Shown here: positions 30,990 to 39,315 of the stretch, in pieces
Layout of the letters: every line of letters begins with the position of its first letter
Position numbering within the stretch: position 1 is the stretch's first letter
Origin: Dictyobacter vulcani
Lineage (GTDB): Bacteria > Chloroflexota > Ktedonobacteria > Ktedonobacterales > Ktedonobacteraceae
Assembly (NCBI RefSeq): GCF_008974265.1
Contig: NZ_BKZW01000001.1
Location: 3,968,001 to 4,032,000, forward strand
Direction: 5' to 3'
DNA length: 64,000 bases
Position numbers and translations under genes: made by a program
Notes under the pieces: generated by a model
Told to the model about the DNA's origin: nothing
The model's database searches: none
The model's input: the letters and a program-made list of their open reading frames with translations, nothing else

Positions 30990-31254
30990 TCAATATCGTG
31001 ATTACATGCGCTTTGTCTATAGAACCTGATAGCTTTTGATACTGTAGAGATGGCTCTGAACCAATGCCTGGGTTGGAGAGAAGATGGAAGTGTGGTACTG
31101 GTTGGGGGAATGGTTCATCTCACGAGAAATCAAAGTGTGTTTGAGCCACCTGCAACCAGCACTCAGCGTTGCACGTATATACGTGGTGAAAGAGCCTTTT
31201 TTGCAAGGTATTTTTCAATGATTGCGTTGCTAGTGTTTCAAACTGAGGTTCACG

Positions 31255-32016
31255 ATGTTTAACCAGAATCCAAGAAACAATTATCCTTACGGAAATAACC
31301 CCTATGGCAACAACAACAGGGGCAACAATTCGTTCGGTTCTCAATATCAGTATCAGACCTTACCTTATGGGTATCCCGAAACTGCTGTTTCTGCCAGTGG
31401 TTTGATTGGTAAGGTGATGGGCTTGCTGGCCTTCTCCTTCATTTTTGCTACCCTGGGTACCCTGGTTGGCGTTACAATGAGCTTAAGCACCGGTAGTTAT
31501 TGGGTGGTGGCTATTGCCGGCTTTGTCGTGCTGATCGCCTTGAATCTGTTGATTCAAAAGCCGGGCATCAATCTGTTCTTGCTCTACCTCTTCACCTTCC
31601 TGGAAGGTTTAGCGCTGGGGCCCCTGGTTTCGATCTACCTATCATCGGGACTCGGAAATATCCTTGGCCAGGCGTTTGTGATTACGGCTCTTACCTCTCT
31701 GGGATTAGGCTTGTATGCCTGGACAACCAAGCGCGATTTTTCGCGCATCGGGGATTACCTTTTCTTTGGCGTGATCCTGCTGCTTGTGACCGGGCTGATT
31801 GGTATTTTCTTCCATAGTACCCTGTTCACATTGTTGGTCTCCTTTGTCGGCGTTGCCATCTTTTCTGGCTATGTCTTGTTCTACGTTCAGCGTGCCAAAT
31901 ATATGGCTGATACGCTGCCAAACGCGATTGGATTGACGGTCTCCCTGTTCATCACCGTACTGAATCTGTTCCTTTACATCTTGCGGATTCTTTCAATTAT
32001 GCGTGATGACCGTTAG
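31255..32016 (+). CDS. Bax inhibitor-1 (BI-1/YccA) family membrane protein
   Basis: A 253-residue protein. The first 45 residues are an Asn/Gly/Tyr-rich cytoplasmic tail (NNPYGNNNRGNNSFGSQYQY). Seven hydrophobic helices follow, starting with VMGLLAFSFIFATLGTLVG and ending with SLFITVLNLFLYILRILSI. The latter, and FLEGLALGPLVSIYL, are characteristic of the BI-1/YccA/TMBIM family. Members act as pH-sensitive calcium leak channels or modulate membrane proteases. No operon partners are seen. Confidence 0.88.
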   Translation: MFNQNPRNNYPYGNNPYGNNNRGNNSFGSQYQYQTLPYGYPETAVSASGLIGKVMGLLAFSFIFATLGTLVGVTMSLSTGSYWVVAIAGFVVLIALNLLIQKPGINLFLLYLFTFLEGLALGPLVSIYLSSGLGNILGQAFVITALTSLGLGLYAWTTKRDFSRIGDYLFFGVILLLVTGLIGIFFHSTLFTLLVSFVGVAIFSGYVLFYVQRAKYMADTLPNAIGLTVSLFITVLNLFLYILRILSIMRDDR

Positions 32017-32440
32017 TAAGCGCCATGCACAACTTTTTGTTTTCAGCGCTCTAGTACACTGTCAATGTTCATACGACAAGCAGGGGTGCAGGGGATGCAA
32101 TCCCCTGACGGGGTTCCAGGGCTGTGCCCTGGCCTCTCCACCTCCTTCTCGCCCGCGTAGCGGGCGAAGCTTGCCAATACAGATTGACAGGGTACTGGCT
32201 GCCGATAAGATAAGAGTTCTCTGGCCATCGCTATTCCTTGCTGTCTCTTTCTGTCCCAGATGGGAAGAGTTTTTTTATGCCATCTTTACCAGTTCAAAGA
32301 ACATAAAGAAGCGCATAGAATGGAATAAAATAAAATCCTATTGGTGTTGTCTTAATGTAGTAAGGTAAAATATAACAAGCTTTGCTTACTTGATTGTAAT
32401 GATCAGAATAGATTTAGTTGGAAAGTGAGTGAGAAGTATT
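32017..32440. other. intergenic region, BI-1 gene to thioredoxin
   Basis: About 420 bases holding the GC-rich repeat element (32053-32196). The AT-rich remainder before the thioredoxin gene should contain its promoter. The open frame across it is not protein-like. Confidence 0.5.
32053..32196. repeat. MITE/REP-like element with terminal inverted repeats and three hairpins
   Basis: AGTACACTGTCAAT (32053-32066) is inverted, with one mismatch, at 32183-32196. Between them lie three tight perfect hairpins: 32089-32107 (8-bp stem, loop GCA), 32116-32132 (7-bp stem, loop TGT) and 32150-32166 (7-bp stem, loop GTA). The element is GC-rich in an AT-rich intergenic region and has no gene. This is the build of a non-autonomous mobile or REP-type repeat. 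Confidence 0.7.
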
Positions 32441-32791
32441 ATGGAGAATGCTAATCTTTTTCATGTTGGAGATCAGGATTTTGAGTCAAAAGTACTGAAA
32501 TCTTCAGCACCGGTTATTGTGGATTTTTGGGCTGCCTGGTGTGGACCCTGCCGGAATATTGCTCCAGTCTTTGAGCGTTTGAGTGCCGAATATGATGGCA
32601 AACTGCAGTTTGCGAAAATGGATATTGATGAGCACGGTTTGACCCCATCACGCCTCGGAGTTCAGGCTATTCCTACTCTGTTGATGTTTAAAGATGGGAA
32701 TGTCATTGGCCGTTTAGTCGGTCCACACCCTAGTCGCCTGAAAACTGAAATCGATCGCGTTTTAGCCGAAAATGGCATTCAGGTTGCCTAA
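32441..32791 (+). CDS. trxA: thioredoxin
   Basis: A 116-residue thioredoxin. ATG 32441 (MENANLFHVGD) follows GAGTGAGAAG. The active site is DFWAAWCGPCRNIAP (WCGPC), the cis-Pro is in QAIPTLLMFKDG, and the C-terminal helix is full. The length fits the family. It reduces protein disulfides in the cytoplasm using thioredoxin reductase, which is not in this window. It is a single-gene unit with its own terminator. Confidence 0.95.
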   Translation: MENANLFHVGDQDFESKVLKSSAPVIVDFWAAWCGPCRNIAPVFERLSAEYDGKLQFAKMDIDEHGLTPSRLGVQAIPTLLMFKDGNVIGRLVGPHPSRLKTEIDRVLAENGIQVA

Positions 32792-32799
32792 AAAATGAC

Positions 32800-32837
32800 A
32801 TATGACCTGGTATATGATCAAATTTACCAGGTCATAT
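32800..32837 (+). terminator. terminator after thioredoxin
   Basis: A perfect 13-bp inverted repeat (32800-32812 with 32825-32837) followed by TTCCTGTTT. It lies 9 bases after the trxA stop. Confidence 0.7.
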
Positions 32838-32955
32838 TTCCTGTTTATTCAAATTTATTCTATTACCCCTCGACTCTCTTCTCTTTTTGTGATATATTCT
32901 TCCCATAATGTTACATATCCAAAAATTTGTTGTATGGACATAAGGGGAACCGTAT

Positions 32956-33698
32956 ATGCCAATCTTAGAGCGCTCAAATCCTCTACCACTTTACTATCAA
33001 TTAAAAGAAGTGCTGAAGCAGCAAATTCGTGCCGGACATCTTGCTCCTCATACTGCTATTCCTTCAGAACCCGAGTTGGTAACGCAATATCATGTGAGTC
33101 GTGCGACTGTACGTCAGGCTCTCACGGAGTTAGTGCATGAGGGTCTCTTGTATCGCCAGCATGGTCGCGGCACATTTGTGTGTGAGCCACGTGTACAGCA
33201 ACAAACTATTAGCGAACTTACAAGCTTTTCTGAAGAATTACGTCGTCGGGGGAAGCGTCCCGGGGGCATGCTCTTTATCAGTGAATTAGTGCGTGGATCG
33301 CAGACGGTACGTGAGCAATTACGCCTGACTGATGAAGAACAGGTTATTCGCCTGGAACGTTTGCGTACTGCTGATGACGCTCCTGTTGCTTATGAAGTTG
33401 ATTACTTACCATATCCTCGTGCCGCTGGTGTGTATCAACGCGCTAAAGAAATTGCTGATGGCTCTCTGTACAACTTAATGGCCTCAGAAGGACTTCAACC
33501 ATATATTGCTGAACAATCGATTAAAGCTGATAGTGCTTCTGCTCGTGAGGCTGAATTGCTGCGCGTCTCTGAGAAAGAGGCAGGCTTACGTTTGTTTTGT
33601 ACTGCTTTTGATGAGACCGGGGCCCAATTGAGTATACCGAGGCCTTTTTTCCAGCAAGTTTGTATGAATTTCGCCTGACCCTGCGTGTTACAAAGTAG
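32956..33698 (+). CDS. GntR/HutC-family transcriptional regulator (3' frameshift)
   Basis: A protein of about 247 residues. Residues 1-70 are the winged helix: NPLPLYYQLKEVLKQQI, PSEPELVTQYHVSRATVRQAL, GLLYRQHGRGTFV. Residues 85-240 are the UTRA effector domain (TISELTSFSEELRRRGK; VIRLERLRTADDAPVAYEVDYLP). The raw frame ends at 33678. A one-base correction near 33632 gives YTEAFFPASLYEFRLTLRV and stop 33696-33698, the expected family end. UTRA regulators sense sugars, amino acids or lipids and usually repress a nearby operon. No metabolic genes adjoin, so its ligand is unknown. Confidence 0.85.
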
Positions 33699-33714
33699 AA
33701 ACACGGACCGTTTC

Positions 33715-33780
33715 GCGTCTTTAAGACTGATGAAGCCCAATTGTAGCGTCTTGAAGACGCGTTCATTGCGTCTTGAAACT
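33715..33780. promoter_or_regulatory. GCGTCTT repeat cluster, candidate operator
   Basis: GCGTCTTTAA at 33715, the 15-nt palindrome GCGTCTTGAAGACGC at 33746-33760 and GCGTCTTGAA at 33768 lie between the GntR-type regulator and the TPR gene. Regularly repeated half-sites with one full palindrome suggest a regulator-binding region. The binder is not shown. Confidence 0.4.
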
Positions 33781-33959
33781 GTGAATATATGCCGCCGTTG
33801 ATATGTGAGCTGACCGATTTGTGTGTGCTGCGCTATTTCCGAAGCTGCTGGTTTGCATAGCAAAGCAAAGAAGGGGCGAGGCGTGCTATACTACGCATGG
33901 ATTTATTGAATATTCCTGCGTACAGTACAATATAGAGTATAGAGGAGAGTAGGCCACGT

Positions 33960-35404
33960 ATGAGTAACATGCAAGATGAGCCCAATACCAATACGAATAC
34001 CAATACGAGTATGCCCGTTCAATTTGTGAAACGCAGTGAACTGGCCCGTGATGAGCAGTCATGGACTGATCGCGGCAACACTGCGGCTCAGGAAGGTGAT
34101 TATGAGACCGCCGCTGAAGCGTTTGCTCAGGCGGTTGAGGTAAGCCCTGATAATGCCCGTGCTCGCTATAATCTGGCATTGGCGCAACAATATCTGGGTG
34201 ATGTCGAGACGGCGATAGCTGGCTATCGCCGCGCGATTGATCTGGATCCACAACTGATTGATGGTTATATCAATCTTGGCAATTTATATGGTGAGTTAGG
34301 TTTGTATGAAGAGTCTCTGGAAACCTTCCAGCAGGCGATCGAACTGGATCCTGAGAATGACGAGCTTTACCTGAGCGTTGGCGATGCGTATCGCACTCAG
34401 AATCTTTATCAGGATGCTATTCAGGCCTACCGCCAGACTCTGATGCTCAATGGCGATAATGCGTCTGCCAGTGCTAATCTGCTGGATGTCCGTGAGCGTG
34501 TCAATGAGCAGTGGCGACGCGTGATGGAGCAGGAACATAAAATTGATGAGGATCCTACTGATCCTGCGCGTTATGCCGAACTCTCGAGCATTTACCTGGA
34601 TATGCGCCGTTATGATGATGCTCTTTCAACCGCTAATCAGATCTTAACCCTCGATCCAGAAGGACGTGTTGGTTATGATGCGCTGGCAGCTATCTATGAG
34701 CAGATGGGTGAACGCGATCAGGCGGCTGAGATTTATCGACAGATTGTGACGATTGATCCTGAGGATGCTGAGGCCTGGGAGCATCTGGGTACCTGGCGCT
34801 CGATCCAGGGAAATAGTGAAGAGGCGATTGAGGCTTATTTGCGCTCCACGCAGATTGATCCTCAACGTGTCACCACCCGCTTTAGCCTGGCTGAGACCTA
34901 TTTGGAGTCCGAACGTTATGATGAGGCTCTGGTCCTCTATCAGGGTCTGGTTGAGAGTGCGGATCGTGGCGATTTGCAATTGGACGATCTCGCCGCTGCT
35001 TATGCCGGTCTGGCGGAAACCTATAACTCTCTGGGACGTTATGAAGAGGCTATTCAGCTCTCTCAGAAGCTGCTAGAGCATTCTGAAGGGGATCCTGAGG
35101 GTTCTACCAGCTGGCGACTGCCTATGACGCTCTAGGACGTTATGACGAAGCGATTGAGAATTATCAGAATGCCATTGAGAGTGATCCCCTGAATGCGGAT
35201 TACTATAATGATCTGGCAGATACGCTGCGTGAAGTCAAACGCTATGATGAGGCTCTGGATACCGTCCAACAGGCCATTTCGATGGATCCTTCGATGATCC
35301 TGGCTTATGAGACAATGGCCCAGATCTATGAAGCAACTGGTCGGGCTGATGAGGCCGCACAGGCGATGAGCCAGGCCAATGCCCTGCGTTCTGTTGCCGA
35401 GTAA
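33960..35404 (+). CDS. tetratricopeptide-repeat protein (one frameshift)
   Basis: About 481 residues. After an Asn/Thr-rich head come some 11-12 TPR units with the usual W/LG-Y-A-P pattern, for example DNARARYNLALAQQYLGD, ELYLSVGDAYRTQN and EAWEHLGTW. The frame breaks near 35100: one G added in GAGGGTTCT gives FYQLATAYDALGRYDEAIE and two further repeats to TAA 35402-35404. There is no signal peptide or membrane helix, so it is a cytoplasmic scaffold. Partners are unknown. Confidence 0.85.
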
Positions 35405-35431
35405 TGGTGACTTGCTATTCTTCTTAATAGC

Positions 35432-35485
35432 AAAAAGAATGGCGAAGTATCCCTGACAAAACAGGGCGGCTTCGCCATTCTTTTT
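35432..35485. terminator. bidirectional terminator
   Basis: A 16-bp perfect stem (35432-35447 with 35470-35485) topped by a second 5-bp stem (CCCTG/CAGGG), with A5/T5 ends. It lies between the convergent TPR and nucleotidyltransferase-HEPN genes. Confidence 0.88.
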
Positions 35486-35487
35486 CT

Positions 35488-36328
35488 TTATGCCTGTTTT
35501 TGCTCAATGCTATCCGCGAATTCCACAAAATCTTTCACATTATGTTGTATATAGTCATAGATCTGCTCGTGACTGAGCGCGGCCGGATCATGGACGAGCT
35601 GATCGCGTACATTCGCTAATACCTCCCAGACGATAGGACAGGGGGCGGGGAATTAACTGCTGACCAGCAACAATACTCAACAATTCATGGTAGCCTTCAG
35701 CTCGGCGCAGGCCAAAGGCCGCGATCAACGTGCTACAAATTGAGAGACAGGCTTCAATCGCCAGTTGCAGGTAACGTTCTGCCAGGCCATAGTAATGATA
35801 GTCGGCGGTAAAAATCTCCCGGGGCTGTTGTCCTGTTTCTTCCAGAATCGTTATCGCAGTGCGTAGTTGCTGTAAGAACGCTTGCACCAATCCTTTGTCA
35901 ATTGGCAACCGGTTTCCATGCAGTCGCCGCCCTAACGCCTGGTTCTGAATCTCATCAAACTTTTTAAAGTCCAGATAATCCATTACCGCGCGGGTTTCAA
36001 AGGTTACGCGTTGCTTCTCATTGCGACTAAAAACGATCTGACCATATTTGATGACCTGTAGTTTTAAGAGGAGCGAAGCTTGATTTAAGATGACCACATC
36101 AATGGTATCGGACTCCAGACGTTTGGCCAGTTCGCTCAGGAAGTACAATTGATAATCGAGAAATTGATCTGCTTTAATTTGATCCATTAACAGGACCGCG
36201 ATATCAACATCACTGAGTTGACCAAATGTGGCTCGATTGGAGAGAGCACCTGCGAGGTAGGCAGCATTAACAGGGCTTTGAGCAAAGAACTGATTTAGAC
36301 GGGACTGTTTTTCGAATAAGTTCATCAA
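35488..36328 (-). CDS. MNT nucleotidyltransferase-HEPN fusion (one frameshift)
   Basis: About 280 residues. Residues 1-100 are a minimal nucleotidyltransferase: YLAGALSNRATFGQLSDVDIAVLLMD, with the two Asp of the S-D-x-D metal site, although the usual GS is GAxS here. Residues 120-280 are a helical HEPN/DUF86 domain. The raw frame ends at 35588. Correcting one base near 35633 continues as EVLANVRDQLVHDPAALSHEQIYDYI to TAA 35488-35490 and restores RDQLVH, the R-x4-H motif of HEPN ribonucleases. In two-gene MntA-HepT systems the transferase AMPylates and silences the HEPN toxin. Here both are in one chain. Confidence 0.8.
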
Positions 36329-36509
36329 CGACCTCCGCGAAAAACCCTGGATCTGTCCCAGATCGTTGGCTTATGCAAGGTAACGCACTTATTAAGGATA
36401 ATACTCGCTTACTGGCAAGTATACCATAAAAAAAATTCGGGACATAGCTTTGCCGTAAGTGTCAGGTGTTTATGCTTGAGGATAGCAGGAAAAAAGGGAG
36501 GGCGTGTTC

Positions 36510-36923
36510 TTAGCCCTCAACCCATTCTTCTCCGTTCGTGGCGACTTCTTTTTTCCAGATGGGGACTGTACTTTTGAGGGTGTCGATCAGGTAGCGACAG
36601 GCCTCAAAGGCTTCTGCGCGATGCGGTGTGGCAACGACGATAATCACACTGGCTTCACCAATTTCTAAACGGCCAAAACGATGGGCCACGGCAACGTGTT
36701 CCAGTGACCAGCGCTGACGCGCCTCCTCAATAATCGTGGCTATTTGCTGTCTTGCCATCTCCTCATACACATCATATTCCAGATAACGCACATTTTTGCC
36801 GCGTGCATTATCGCGGACCACGCCCTCAAAGACCACAATTCCGCCAACGCTGGGATGGCTCACCGCTGCGACCAGCGCATCTCGATCCAATGGCTCGCGT
36901 GTCAACTGAATGATTGGCTCCAT
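36510..36923 (-). CDS. moaE: molybdopterin synthase catalytic subunit MoaE
   Basis: A 137-residue MoaE. Conserved features include GGIVVFEGVVRDNARGKNVRYLEYDVYEEMA, VAVAHRFGRLEIGE, PHRAEAFEACRYLIDTLKSTVPIWKKE, with the Lys residues of the active site. It joins sulfur from thiocarboxylated MoaD to cyclic pyranopterin monophosphate, making molybdopterin. Its ATG overlaps the moaD stop (TAATG), so translation is coupled. No other Moco genes are in the window. Confidence 0.93.
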   Translation of the reverse strand: MEPIIQLTREPLDRDALVAAVSHPSVGGIVVFEGVVRDNARGKNVRYLEYDVYEEMARQQIATIIEEARQRWSLEHVAVAHRFGRLEIGEASVIIVVATPHRAEAFEACRYLIDTLKSTVPIWKKEVATNGEEWVEG

Positions 36924-37171
36924 TACTGTCCTCCCCCTGTTGGTGGAATAAAAACCAGTTCATCATTTTCGTGGAGGACCGTTTCCGCCGGAACATAGCG
37001 ATGGTTGAGCGCATTTACCGATCGCTCCATAATCGGCTGCAGACGTGGATTGCGCTCTACTAAGAGTGCTCGTATATCCACGACTCGCGTCGCATCGGCT
37101 ACCGTTAGCAATTCTTCGCCCTGCCCGATAAGCTCACGAAATGAGGCAAAATAGCGTATCTTAATTTTCAT
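36923..37171 (-). CDS. moaD: molybdopterin synthase sulfur carrier MoaD
   Basis: An 82-residue ubiquitin-fold sulfur carrier. ATG 37171 (MKIKIRYFASFRELIG) is preferred over the longer frame. The fold ends DELVFIPPTGGGQ, then stop. In MoaD the C-terminal Gly-Gly is adenylated by MoeB and thiocarboxylated, and it must be terminal. Here a Gln follows three Gly, so either a residue is trimmed or the last codons contain an error. It is translated just ahead of moaE. Confidence 0.88.
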   Translation of the reverse strand: MKIKIRYFASFRELIGQGEELLTVADATRVVDIRALLVERNPRLQPIMERSVNALNHRYVPAETVLHENDELVFIPPTGGGQ

Positions 37172-37687
37172 GTCCAGAGTATAGCATATTTTCTTCTGTG
37201 AGATAATCACAAAGTTTAATCAGGGTGAATAGTATCATTTTTCTGACAAAATGATACCTATTAATGCTAATAATGCTGATTAGAGTAATGGTTGTTTCTT
37301 TATTGTATAGTACTCTTTGGAATTGATTGACAGAAAATAATGATTTTAGATAGTATATATATCAGGGATTTTTATAGAATAGAAAGATTATCTACTGAAT
37401 GGGTAATGAATATGTTCCAGATCGTACTAATTTTTACGTAATGACGCGATGGATAACTTTTCATTACCAATTTTTATGTGGTCGTAGGAAGTTGCGGCAC
37501 ACAAAAATAAATGCGTGGCGCAGTCGCGAGACGTCAGAGAAAGCACATATCCATTGCGTTAAATACTTATTTAGCCTTTCTGCTGTCTGATTCTTACTTG
37601 GATTGCAATATTCCTGGAGCTTGATGACCAATTTTGTTTTGCTGTGTTAAACCTGTGTAAACGCTTCAATTTCATGAAAGGCAAAAA
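37172..37687. other. AT-rich intergenic region
   Basis: About 515 bases, strongly AT-rich (TAGTATATATATC near 37350). The 63-codon open frame at 37399-37590 lacks a ribosome site and protein-like character. Promoters of moaD (minus) and the acyltransferase (plus) must lie here. Confidence 0.45.
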
Positions 37688-39118
37688 ATGACTATCTCGT
37701 ATTCAGCTCTTGAAAATCAACCTGTTTCCCTTAGAAGTCGTTGGACAGATTTTAGTCAGAAGGTAACGGATTCTTTAGAGATTAAGAAGCAGCGAGGCCA
37801 TCTTCTTGTGCTTGATGGTGTACGTGCAGTGGCATGTCTGGCTGTTGTGCTGCATCATATTATTTATCATATTGTTTTACCTCTGCACTGGTCTGGCCTT
37901 TGGGTACCGTCAGGAAAACTGCAAGTTCTACTGGCATCTGTGCTTAGCTTTGGCGCTACTGGAGTATTTCTTTTCTTTTTGCTTTCCAGCTTTCTGCTAT
38001 TTTTGCCATTCGCTAAGATGTTGCTATTGGATGGACCACGGCCGGGCCTGGTACGTTTTTATATTCGTCGCGTTTTTCGTATTGTTCCAGGGTATTTCGC
38101 AGCAATTATTTTGATGGTATTATTCTTTCATCCCGAATTTGTGCATGCTGTAAATAGATGGAAGTTACTGCAGTTCTTTACGTTTACTATGCAAGCCTCT
38201 GTGCCAGAACAGTTGAATGGGCCGTTTTGGACAATGGCTGTTGAGTTTCAGTTTTATTTGCTCTTACCACTTATTGTGGGGCTCTTCAGTTTAGTTGTGC
38301 CTCGTGGCCCGTTGCATTGGCGTATGATCAGGTTATTTGGGTGTTTGATGCTGTTACTGGGTTGGGGGGCTCTCTCGCGCTGGTGGGGATTGAATCTTCC
38401 AGCTTCTGCGACTGGTTTTCCTCAGAATTTCCTGGTGGCGTTGCGGCCATATTATTATGGTGATGGTGGAAAATATTTCGAGTCTTTTACCATTGGTATG
38501 TTGTTAGCCATGCTGTATGTCTATACCCACCATACACCCAACGGCGATCTATTGCGTCTCAAATTGCAACGCTGGAGTGGGTTGATGTTTCTGATTGGTG
38601 GGATGATTGTCGCCTTGCTCTCAGTGTATATATTTTGTGTTTCTAATAGCCATTATAGCGCTATAGTGCCGATTGTGAATACATATCGAGAAACGCTCGT
38701 TCCCATGTATGCACAGTGGCAATCTACCCTCTATTCTATTGGGTATGGACTTTGTGTCTGTGCTCTACTCTATAATGCTGGTTGGTTGAAACGACCATTT
38801 GAAGGCTCCGTCTTACGTTGGATTGGTCTGATCTCTTTTAGCCTGTACATGTGGCACTTGCCCTTCCTCTTTTTGTTTATGCATATGATGCAGCAATTCC
38901 ATGGCGTCGGGCGCGGTATCGAATTTGTGGCTCTTATTTGTTGGGTTATTTTTGTGATTTTTCCTATTTCATTGACACTATATCGATGGATTGAAATGCC
39001 TGGTATGCGTTTGGGAGAATGGTTTGTTCAGCGTGTGACCAGAGTAAAGAAAAATAAACCTGTAGATGTGGCTGTAGAGGAAACCCAGCGAATACCGGTG
39101 GCCGCCAGAACTTTTTAG
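37688..39118 (+). CDS. acyltransferase 3 (OafA/YrhL-like) membrane protein
   Basis: A 476-residue integral membrane acyltransferase. The family signature LLVLDGVRAVACLAVVLHHI (near residue 40) carries the conserved His. RFYIRRVFRIVPGYFAAIIL and GPFWTMAVEFQFYLLLPL, with the conserved E in MAVEFQFY, follow. About ten hydrophobic helices continue to LSFSLYMWHLPFLFLF-like ends (ISFSLYMWHLPFLF). These enzymes O-acetylate or succinylate surface sugars, lipids or antibiotics. The C-terminus is short and cytoplasmic. No sugar genes lie next to it, so the acceptor is unknown. Confidence 0.9.
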   Translation: MTISYSALENQPVSLRSRWTDFSQKVTDSLEIKKQRGHLLVLDGVRAVACLAVVLHHIIYHIVLPLHWSGLWVPSGKLQVLLASVLSFGATGVFLFFLLSSFLLFLPFAKMLLLDGPRPGLVRFYIRRVFRIVPGYFAAIILMVLFFHPEFVHAVNRWKLLQFFTFTMQASVPEQLNGPFWTMAVEFQFYLLLPLIVGLFSLVVPRGPLHWRMIRLFGCLMLLLGWGALSRWWGLNLPASATGFPQNFLVALRPYYYGDGGKYFESFTIGMLLAMLYVYTHHTPNGDLLRLKLQRWSGLMFLIGGMIVALLSVYIFCVSNSHYSAIVPIVNTYRETLVPMYAQWQSTLYSIGYGLCVCALLYNAGWLKRPFEGSVLRWIGLISFSLYMWHLPFLFLFMHMMQQFHGVGRGIEFVALICWVIFVIFPISLTLYRWIEMPGMRLGEWFVQRVTRVKKNKPVDVAVEETQRIPVAARTF

Positions 39119-39163
39119 TCTGGTTGTATTAAACTTGCCGCCTCACATTGGATAAACTGGTCA

Positions 39164-39217
39164 ACGAACGTATCACATTGAGTATAATCGGCGTGGTACG
39201 TTCGTATTTCTTTTTTG
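39164..39217 (+). terminator. terminator after the acyltransferase
   Basis: ACGAACGTA (39164-39172) pairs with TACGTTCGT (39197-39205) and is followed by ATTTCTTTTTT. Confidence 0.65.
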
Positions 39218-39315
39218 GCATTTTTCGTAGAAACCGCTATATAGTATAACTAAAGCATTGTTCGTATAGCGTCAGAAGCGCTTTGCGGGTATAGTCTAGA
39301 AATGTAGGAAGTTTT

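Noticed and set aside
32003..32368. A 121-codon open frame after the BI-1 gene
   Set aside because: It runs through the hairpin-rich repeat element and has no family resemblance.
35588..36328. The shorter nucleotidyltransferase frame taken as complete
   Set aside because: The HEPN tail with RDQLVH is read cleanly in the next frame, so the stop at 35588 is a frameshift artefact.
37399..37590. A 63-codon open frame between moaD and the acyltransferase
   Set aside because: AT-rich region with no start signal; composition looks noncoding.
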